From JARBUG01 sp035628915 (GTDB lineage: Bacteria; Bacillota; Sulfobacillia; Symbiobacteriales; Symbiobacteriaceae), in contig DASPIW010000031.1 of assembly GCA_035628915.1 (NCBI GenBank), forward strand, positions 1-64,000: a stretch of DNA of 64,000 nucleotides, given 5' to 3'. This document shows, in pieces, positions 58,165 to 64,000 of the stretch (positions are counted from its first letter, which is position 1; every line of letters begins with the position of its first letter). Under the pieces are notes generated by a model. That model ran no database searches. It saw nothing but the letters and a program-made list of their open reading frames with translations, and was not told the DNA's origin. A program made the position numbers and the translations under genes.

Positions 58165-59328
58165 CTACCGGTCGCCGTAGCACATCAGGAACGTTCCCTG
58201 TCTCGCCGCCAGAAATCCAATGAAGTAGAGCCGGCCATCGCCCGCCGCAACGGAACTGACGGACGGCAGGTCCGGGAGCTCCCACTTCTGTTGGCCTGCG
58301 GCGTCAAGGAGCCGCGCCGAAATCGAGTATGTCCGCCTCCCCGTGCCGCTTGCCGCAAAGACCACTGCGTTGCCGTTGCCGTCCACGAGGCTGAGCGCAG
58401 TCTGCAGATTGGGCGTCAGCGCCGCCCTCGACCACTTCTCCTGGTCCCATTTAGCGTCGTATCGTACGATGCCATCCTGCACAAACCCTCTGCCCACACC
58501 GAGCGACACGCTGGCCGGTTGGGTAGGTTCGGCCTGGAACAGGGAATTGCCTGACCGGTCTATGACCACCCTTTTAGTGCCGTACACGTAGATGCTGTCG
58601 CCGTCGGTGGCAAGCCCCAGAGGCGACAGCGGAGCTACGGTCTCGCGGTGCCAGAGAGTGTCGCCGTTGCGACTCAGCAGGTATAGTTCATTGCCCAGCA
58701 GCACCGCCAGCTTTCCGTCGGAAAGCTCGGCCGGGGCCGCGCTGATGTTCTTGCCCTGAAACCGCCACTTGCGCTCGCCGGTGCTGCTGACGGCCATCAA
58801 ATACTCCCGCCCCGACACGTAGATGACGCCGCCTTGCCCGACGACCAGGGGCCTGGCCTCCCGCAGGTCGACATCGACTTCAGTCTGCCACTCCAGCGTT
58901 CCGTCCGGGCTCAGGGCATAAAGCATGCCGTCGGCGAGCGCGTACAGCGTGCCCTGGCGCCCCAGGGCAAGGCTGATGATTGCCGTCTTGCTTTCCCAGG
59001 CCCACTTCATCTTTCCGTCCGGCTTGACGGCATGGACTTTGGAGTCGAACCCGACGTAGGCTGTGCCATCCTGCCAGACCACGGGCCCCGCAAACGCCAG
59101 GTCGCCGCCGAACCGCGCTTCCCGTTCTCCCGGCTTGAGCGCGTACGACCACAACAGCTTTGGGCTCTGCGGCAGAGGCACCTTGGAGTAGCTGCGGTGG
59201 GCAGAGTCGCCGCCTGTCATGGCCCAAAGGGCAGGGTGGGAGCTATTGACACGGCTGATATACCACCCGATGCCCGAGAGCACGGCGACAAAGCCTGCCA
59301 GTACCCAGAGCCATGGATGTTGGCGCAA
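58165..59328 (-). CDS. Membrane-anchored PQQ-like beta-propeller protein
   Basis: The 387-residue protein has one N-terminal helix (WLWVLAGFVAVLSGIGWYI) and repeated four-stranded units of the PQQ/WD type, e.g. TAYVGFDSKVHAVKPDGKMKWAWES, TLYALADGMLYALSPDGTLEWQ and VIYVSGREYLMAVSSTGERKWRF. No catalytic or PQQ-binding residues are evident, so it is probably a surface scaffold. It lies about 55 bases from the hydrolase gene in the same direction. Confidence 0.75.
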   Translation of the reverse strand: MRQHPWLWVLAGFVAVLSGIGWYISRVNSSHPALWAMTGGDSAHRSYSKVPLPQSPKLLWSYALKPGEREARFGGDLAFAGPVVWQDGTAYVGFDSKVHAVKPDGKMKWAWESKTAIISLALGRQGTLYALADGMLYALSPDGTLEWQTEVDVDLREARPLVVGQGGVIYVSGREYLMAVSSTGERKWRFQGKNISAAPAELSDGKLAVLLGNELYLLSRNGDTLWHRETVAPLSPLGLATDGDSIYVYGTKRVVIDRSGNSLFQAEPTQPASVSLGVGRGFVQDGIVRYDAKWDQEKWSRAALTPNLQTALSLVDGNGNAVVFAASGTGRRTYSISARLLDAAGQQKWELPDLPSVSSVAAGDGRLYFIGFLAARQGTFLMCYGDR

Positions 59329-59383
59329 AGTGGAGCACCTCCTGTTGGTAACAGGGGCAGCCCCTGCAGGCTGCCCCCTCGGC

Positions 59384-60919
59384 TTACAGCAGCGGCATCG
59401 TCACGGCCAGCGACCAGGCCAGGACCAGCGAACTGAACGCCGCGGCGCTTCCCGCCGGATAGCGCCACAGATTGAGCAGATACGAGAAAACTTCAAGCAC
59501 CAGGAAGAGCGGCAGAACCACCGGGATTGTGAGCGGCAGGAAGATCAGAGGGTTGGGCAGAGCCGTCGCGCCCATCCAGGTGGCAACGATGACAAGCTTC
59601 CCCGCTACGCCGACCACCGCACCCGCCCACGGACCCAAATCGTTGGCGATGGCCCGCTTGAGCCCTTCCTCCTGCGCGAAGAAGAGCCAGAAGATCAACG
59701 CCATGGGGATCATCACGAAGAACCGGTAGGCAGTGGGCACAAAGTTGGCCGCGTTCATGTGGACCACCGTGCCTGCAGCTCCGACAAAGGCCAGGAAAAT
59801 CCCCGTGACCCGCACCAGGCCGCCCAGGTCGGTGTCCGGCTCCGCCGCCACCGGAAAGCCGAACTCCCTGGGCCAGAACAACCGGAGGCCCAGCAGGACC
59901 AACGCCATCACCAGCATATACGCCAGCAGATAATCGGTTGTCGCCAGCTTGGGCCAGGGAATGCGCAGATAAGCCGCCGCCAGTACGGCGGAGAATGCTG
60001 CAACGGCCACCATGACCAGTCCGGTCAGAAAGCCGACCCGGGGCAAGTTCCGGGCCGCACGCCTGACTTCCGGCGGAGACAGGAAGGCCGCCAGCGCCAA
60101 GACCAGTGCCAGCGCCCCGGCGACGCCCAGCCCTACCCACGCCCAGCCGTAGTCGGGCGCCCGAGCCGGCTCCGGGGCGCCGAGGCTGCGGGCGATCCAG
60201 CCAGCCGTCCTCGCCATCGCCCCGGCGTCATACAAAATGGTAATGTGGTTTCGCCCATCAATCACATCCGACTCACGGGCCGTCCCGGCCGAAAAATCCC
60301 CGTACTGCTTGCCCAACGCTCCCCTGCCGTTGTCCGACAGGGTAGCCAGGGCCGTGACTGCATCTACCACGGAGGCCGGGTCCCGTTCGGCCGCGAGGCT
60401 TAGCAGGTTCGCCGGCTTATCGGCCGGCAGGGGGCGCCCGTACGCGCTGGAGATGGCGACGATAGCCTTAATGCGCCCGTCCGCCAGAGCGGCCTGCGTC
60501 ACGGCGGCACCGCCCATTGAATGGCCCACGAGCGCCACCTGACCGGGCTCCGCCCGCTTCATCAGAACCAACTGATCGATCAGCGTCGTCAGATTGACCC
60601 CGAGTGCGTCCGACTCAGCGTCCTGCCACGCCGGCAGTGGCCGCCGGCTGGCGCCGTGCCCGGGTTCGTCAAAAACGTAGGTCTCAAAACCCGCTGTGGC
60701 TAGGTAGTAGCCCCAGGGCCGCATCATCTCTTTGTTAGATGCAAAGCCATGGGCCACGATGACCACGTGCCGGCTCCCGCCCGGCGCGTGGTAGTGCGTG
60801 ACCGGATTGCCCGCCAGCGTTTCGGTGGTGACGCTGACGCCGGAGCGGTGGCGCCAGGCCATGTATTGGGATCCTAGCACCAGGGCCAGCAGCAGCGTGA
60901 TGACAAGCACTTTGCGCAC
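59384..60919 (-). CDS. Alpha/beta hydrolase fused to a polytopic membrane domain
   Basis: The 511-residue protein has an N-terminal helix, an extracytoplasmic or lumenal alpha/beta hydrolase domain (about 30-265) with oxyanion HGFASNKEM, nucleophile Ser in VALVGHSMGGAA and a late His in GRNHITIL, then eight to nine membrane helices (about 275-505). Serine hydrolases with such a large C-terminal membrane part are uncommon. The membrane part might transport or hold a lipid substrate. No exact family assigned. Confidence 0.75.
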   Translation of the reverse strand: MRKVLVITLLLALVLGSQYMAWRHRSGVSVTTETLAGNPVTHYHAPGGSRHVVIVAHGFASNKEMMRPWGYYLATAGFETYVFDEPGHGASRRPLPAWQDAESDALGVNLTTLIDQLVLMKRAEPGQVALVGHSMGGAAVTQAALADGRIKAIVAISSAYGRPLPADKPANLLSLAAERDPASVVDAVTALATLSDNGRGALGKQYGDFSAGTARESDVIDGRNHITILYDAGAMARTAGWIARSLGAPEPARAPDYGWAWVGLGVAGALALVLALAAFLSPPEVRRAARNLPRVGFLTGLVMVAVAAFSAVLAAAYLRIPWPKLATTDYLLAYMLVMALVLLGLRLFWPREFGFPVAAEPDTDLGGLVRVTGIFLAFVGAAGTVVHMNAANFVPTAYRFFVMIPMALIFWLFFAQEEGLKRAIANDLGPWAGAVVGVAGKLVIVATWMGATALPNPLIFLPLTIPVVLPLFLVLEVFSYLLNLWRYPAGSAAAFSSLVLAWSLAVTMPLL

Positions 60920-61045
60920 GGTGTAACGCTCCTGTTTACCATCTTGAATAGTTTGCCACGTTCTATTTTACGGCGAGTCACCTACGTTGCCTATGCCTGT
61001 TGTTACTTGCTAAGATGAATTCAGAACGCGAAGAAGGGGTGAGGC

Positions 61046-61723
61046 ATGATGGAGCTTCGTTGGTTCGGGCACTCGGCCTTTCAACTGACGGACGGCAAGA
61101 CTACCCTCCTGATCGACCCGTTCATCACAGGCAACCCGGTATGCCCGGTGAAGGCAGAGGAACTCCACCCGCAATACATATTGGTCACGCACTTCCATGG
61201 CGACCACGTCGGCGATGCGCTGCCCATTGCCCAGCGCACCGGGGCAACGATTATCACGACTTACGAAGGCGGCTCGGAACTGGCATCCAAAGGCGTCAAG
61301 GTCCATGGCATGGCGCTGGGCGGCAAGCACAAGTTTAATTTCGGCATGGTCCGGGTCACCCTGGCTTTCCACGGCTACGGCCCTCAGGGCGGCCACGCGG
61401 CCGGTTTCGTCATCCACATGAACGGCAAGCGCATCTACCACGCCGGCGACACCTGCCTGTTCAGCGATATGAAGCTGCTCAACGGCGTCATTGAAGAGCC
61501 GGGCATTGATGTGGCCCTGCTGCCCGTGGGCGACAACTTCACCATGGGGCCGGAGGAGGCGGCAATTGCCACGGAGTGGATTGGCCCCAAGACGGTCATT
61601 CCCATGCACTTCGGCACGTTCCCGGTCCTGACGGGCGATGTGCAAGCGTTCGCCGGGCGTGTGCAGGCAGCGGGCAAGTCCAAGGTGGTAGTGCTCAAGC
61701 CGGGAGACCGTTACGAATTCTAG
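61046..61723 (+). CDS. UPF0173 metallo-beta-lactamase-fold hydrolase
   Basis: The 225-residue enzyme has the UPF0173 layout: LRWFGHSAFQL, VTHFHGDHVGDAL (the metal-binding H-x-H-x-D-H box), HAGDTCLFSDM and IPMHFGTFPVLTG. It is a dimetal hydrolase of unknown substrate. ATG 61046 or 61049 both fit; GAAGGGGTGAGG precedes them. Confidence 0.92.
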   Translation: MMELRWFGHSAFQLTDGKTTLLIDPFITGNPVCPVKAEELHPQYILVTHFHGDHVGDALPIAQRTGATIITTYEGGSELASKGVKVHGMALGGKHKFNFGMVRVTLAFHGYGPQGGHAAGFVIHMNGKRIYHAGDTCLFSDMKLLNGVIEEPGIDVALLPVGDNFTMGPEEAAIATEWIGPKTVIPMHFGTFPVLTGDVQAFAGRVQAAGKSKVVVLKPGDRYEF

Positions 61724-61731
61724 ATGTGAAA

Positions 61732-61758
61732 AGGCCGCCCACCCGGGCGGCCTGATGT
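61732..61758. terminator. Bidirectional terminator
   Basis: AGGCCGCCC (61732-61740) pairs with GGGCGGCCT (61745-61753), T-rich on both sides, between the convergent metallohydrolase and desaturase genes. Confidence 0.82.
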
Positions 61759-61762
61759 TTTG

Positions 61763-62863
61763 CTAGTCACCTTGTTGGGGCTGCAGCCCGAACGGAAGCT
61801 CGGCTGCGGGTAGGTCATGAGCGGGCCGGGGCGCCACTGTGCTCGGGTTCAACCCGTGGCCAAGCGAGCCGTAAGCCAAACGGCGGTGCGGATCGACCAG
61901 TTCGACCTGGTTATGATAGATGCGCGGCGTGCGGGCCAGCGTGACCAACGCCCGGAGCCAGGGCATGGCATGGTACCTCTCCGGCCACCGCCGCACGATT
62001 TCGGCCTTCACCAGAGGCGCCCATTTGGGGTTCATGCCCGGGAAAAGATGGTGTTCGGTATGGTAGCCAAAGTTCATGTGCAGAACGTGGACCCACCGGG
62101 GCGCCGTCACACTCAGACTGTTAGCCAGGGGGTCGTTGACGTCCGTCAGCGGGTTGAGCTGGTGGTTGGTGGAGATGTAGCAAATGACCAGGAAATTGGC
62201 CATCATGACAGGCAGCAGGTAAGCGAAGAGCCACTTTCCGGGGCCGATCAACACGAGCAGCGAGAGCCAGAGCGTCCAGGGCAGTACAGCCTGCCCGATT
62301 ACAGCCATCCGCTCCCGGGACTTGAACGCGCCGTTGTACCGCTTGAACATGAGCAGACCGTGGACGATGAAGAAGAGTGTAAACGAAGTGAAGTTGGCCG
62401 TCGCCCGGACCCAGTTCGGCAGCCGGTACACCCAGCGCAAGGCCGGGCGCCGGTATAGCTCTTCCATGGTGGCCCAGGCGTCGGGGTCGATGTCGGCATC
62501 CTGCGTGTGGGCGTGGTGCTCCATGTTGTGCCACTTCCGCCAGAGCTTCGGACCCACGCCAAACTGGACGAACGCAACTCCGCCAAGCAGATCGCGCAGC
62601 CAGGCCGTCCTCACCACCGAGCCGTGCAGGATTTCGTGCGCGAGGAAGCCCATGCCGGCGAAGCCCGTGCCAATCGCCAACGAAAGGGCCAGCATGACCA
62701 GCGGATGGAGCGTATAAAGACCAATGGCGGCAATGCCGGCCACGGTAATCGTCAGGTAGGCCAAGCCGCCCCACAGGCGCTCCGGCGCCGGCCTGAATGC
62801 CTTTTCGGGCAGATGAGGCGCCACGCGGGAAGCATACCACCCAATCGGGTGCCGTTCGTTCAT
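61763..62863 (-). CDS. Membrane fatty acid desaturase
   Basis: The 366-residue di-iron membrane desaturase has the three His boxes: HEILHG, HNMEHHAH and HTEHHLFP (with a NHQL segment), and about four to six helices. It introduces double bases into acyl lipids using oxygen and an electron donor. ATG 62863 (MNERHPIGWYASRV) is chosen; the longer frame from 62905 has no clear ribosome binding site. Oxygen use fits an aerobic or microaerobic lifestyle, as do the bc complex and cupredoxin. Confidence 0.9.
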   Translation of the reverse strand: MNERHPIGWYASRVAPHLPEKAFRPAPERLWGGLAYLTITVAGIAAIGLYTLHPLVMLALSLAIGTGFAGMGFLAHEILHGSVVRTAWLRDLLGGVAFVQFGVGPKLWRKWHNMEHHAHTQDADIDPDAWATMEELYRRPALRWVYRLPNWVRATANFTSFTLFFIVHGLLMFKRYNGAFKSRERMAVIGQAVLPWTLWLSLLVLIGPGKWLFAYLLPVMMANFLVICYISTNHQLNPLTDVNDPLANSLSVTAPRWVHVLHMNFGYHTEHHLFPGMNPKWAPLVKAEIVRRWPERYHAMPWLRALVTLARTPRIYHNQVELVDPHRRLAYGSLGHGLNPSTVAPRPAHDLPAAELPFGLQPQQGD

Positions 62864-62975
62864 CAGGCTGAGCCCCTTTCCGGATTTCCGCAACAAAGTG
62901 ATCACAAATGTTCTATCTACTAGGATAGACCAGAGTGCCCGGGTTCACATCTGCCCCGGGGGTCAACGTGAGTCA

Positions 62976-63004
62976 CAAAAACAACCGCCCGGTGCGGGCG
63001 GTTG
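62976..63004 (-). terminator. Terminator of the two-component operon
   Basis: CAACCGCCC (62982-62990) pairs with GGGCGGTTG (62996-63004), followed on the minus strand by TTTTT. Confidence 0.85.
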
Positions 63005-63043
63005 CTGTGTCCTGCGGTATGGTCCGGACGGATAGTCACAAAG

Positions 63044-63715
63044 CTAAACCAAATCCAGCTCCTGCGCCGTCAGTACGGCCTGCACCCGATCCCGGGCGCC
63101 GAGCTTGGCAAAAACGGCCCGCACGTGGTGCTTCACGGTGCCCAGCCCAATGTGCAGCTGCTCGGCGATATCCTGGTTGGTCGCGCCGGAGACAATCAGC
63201 CGGAGCACTTCGGTTTCGCGGTCGGTCAGCGGCTCCGCCAAAGGCCGCGCTTTCGGCTTGGCTGGCGCGGCCTGGCCCGCCAGGCGGCTGAACTCCTTGA
63301 GCACCCGGGCCGTCACCTGGGGCTGCAGGAGCGCCTCGCCCCGGGCGACCACCCGAATCGCATGCGAAAGTTCGTCATACTCGGCGTCCTTGAGCAGATA
63401 GCCCCGGGCGCCGGCCGAAATGCCTTCGTAAATATACTCGTCGTCGTCAAACGTCGTCAGGATGATGATACCGGCCCGCGTGCCGCGCCTGACCAGCTCC
63501 CGGGTGGCGTGGACGCCGTCCATTACGGGCATGCGCACATCCATCAAAATGACGTCCGGTTCCAGCCGCTCCGCCATCTCGATCGCCTCCTGCCCATTGC
63601 CGGCCTCGCCGACCACGGCCATGTCCGGGTTGCGGTTGAGCAGTCCCGCCAGACCCGCCCGGAGAATCGTCTGATCATCCACCAGCATGATGCGGATTCG
63701 TTTTGTTTCGCTCAC
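63044..63715 (-). CDS. NarL/LuxR-type response regulator
   Basis: The 223-residue regulator has a receiver domain (IRIMLVDDQTILRAGLAGLL, phosphoacceptor Asp in VILMDVRMPVMDGV, Lys in GYLLKDAEYDEL) and a LuxR-type helix-turn-helix (LTDRETEVLRLIVSGATNQDIAEQLHIGLGTVKHHVRAVFAKLGARDR). It starts four bases after the kinase gene stop codon. Input signal unknown. Confidence 0.95.
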   Translation of the reverse strand: MSETKRIRIMLVDDQTILRAGLAGLLNRNPDMAVVGEAGNGQEAIEMAERLEPDVILMDVRMPVMDGVHATRELVRRGTRAGIIILTTFDDDEYIYEGISAGARGYLLKDAEYDELSHAIRVVARGEALLQPQVTARVLKEFSRLAGQAAPAKPKARPLAEPLTDRETEVLRLIVSGATNQDIAEQLHIGLGTVKHHVRAVFAKLGARDRVQAVLTAQELDLV

Positions 63716-63719
63716 GTTG

Positions 63720-64000
63720 TCATGCCCCCATCGGGAGTACGAGCTTGACCTGGAAGCCTCCGGGCGGAATCGGCCCGGCCGTCACTTCGCCCAGCAGGGC
63801 GTCGGCCCGCTCTTTGATGCCCATCAGTCCGAACCCGCTCTGCCCCGGATCTGTGCGGCGCGGGCCGCCGCGGTCGTCGTTTGTCACCGTCAGGGTTATG
63901 CGGTCGGAAAGCTGCAGGAGCTCCACCCAGACCCGCCTTGCCCGTGCATGTTTCTGGATATTGGTCAGGCTCTCCTGCACGGTGCGGTACAAGGTAATGC
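63720..64000 (-). CDS. Sensor histidine kinase, C-terminal part (cut by window edge)
   Basis: The visible 93 codons, open to the window edge at 64000, are the ATPase domain of a NarX/DesK-type kinase: TLYRTVQESLTNIQKHARAR (N-box), then VTNDDRGG and SGFGLMGIKERADAL (G-box). The N-terminal and dimerisation parts lie upstream, outside the window. It pairs with the adjacent regulator. Confidence 0.9.
   Translation of the reverse strand, partial: ITLYRTVQESLTNIQKHARARRVWVELLQLSDRITLTVTNDDRGGPRRTDPGQSGFGLMGIKERADALLGEVTAGPIPPGGFQVKLVLPMGA

Noticed and set aside
1..64000. CRISPR array or restriction/defence cluster
   Set aside because: No regularly spaced identical repeats and no Cas, restriction or toxin-antitoxin signatures were seen.

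Overview
The window looks like chromosome of a high-G+C, spore-forming Firmicute (Clostridia-like, closest in style to Symbiobacterium and relatives; this is inference). The evidence is a sporulation sigma-H gene, the ctsR-mcsA-mcsB-clpC stress operon, a cysteine T-box, and a gene order that follows the Bacillus/Clostridia block ctsR-mcsA-mcsB-clpC-radA-disA-yacL-ispD-ispF-cysE-cysS-mrnC-rlmB-sigH with only a few inserts. Most genes lie on the minus strand.

Layout. 1-6.7 kb is an integrated mobile element inserted at the 3' end of a tRNA-Thr gene. It has a tyrosine integrase, an excisionase-like gene, a DUF3987-like replication protein, an AT-rich control region with two 20-bp palindromes and four TGTAAACA boxes, a J-domain membrane protein, decayed genes, and an IS21-like end at the left edge. 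6.8-20.7 kb is the conserved block: a coat-like Cys-rich protein, sigH, a VanW protein, rlmB, an inserted group (dfrA-thyA, VOC protein, PaaK-like ligase, DUF2625), mrnC-cysS-cysE behind a Cys T-box, ispF-ispD-yacL, and carD with two tandem promoters. A tRNA-Ala lies next to it at 20.9 kb. 21-32 kb is the stress and genome-integrity cluster: disA, radA, a CBS protein, clpC, a stand-alone Clp N-domain protein, mcsB, mcsA and ctsR with two CtsR-like sites, then rlmI. 33-39 kb holds a small hydrophilic protein, a 310-bp inverted-repeat structure, an EF-G paralogue, a DUF4015 protein and an amidohydrolase.

39.3-46.1 kb is a self-contained catabolic unit: an unusual LeuC/aconitase-type hydro-lyase without a small subunit, a threonine-aldolase-type enzyme, a class V aminotransferase and a MatC-type transporter. 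It is transcribed from a clear sigma-54 promoter downstream of its own PrpR-type sigma-54 activator, with terminators at both ends. I consider this the best candidate for an undescribed pathway, probably at the glycine/glyoxylate/hydroxy-dicarboxylate node.

46-64 kb holds small hydrophilic orphans, a HAD phosphatase, ferredoxin, a menaquinol:cytochrome c reductase operon (cytochrome b6, subunit IV, Rieske, a 55-residue membrane protein, dihaem cytochrome c), a cupredoxin lipoprotein, tRNA-Ala, greA behind a consensus promoter, an acyl-ACP-reductase-like gene, a truncated MATE gene, dusB, a beta-propeller protein, a membrane alpha/beta hydrolase, a UPF0173 metallohydrolase, a fatty acid desaturase, and a two-component system cut by the window edge.
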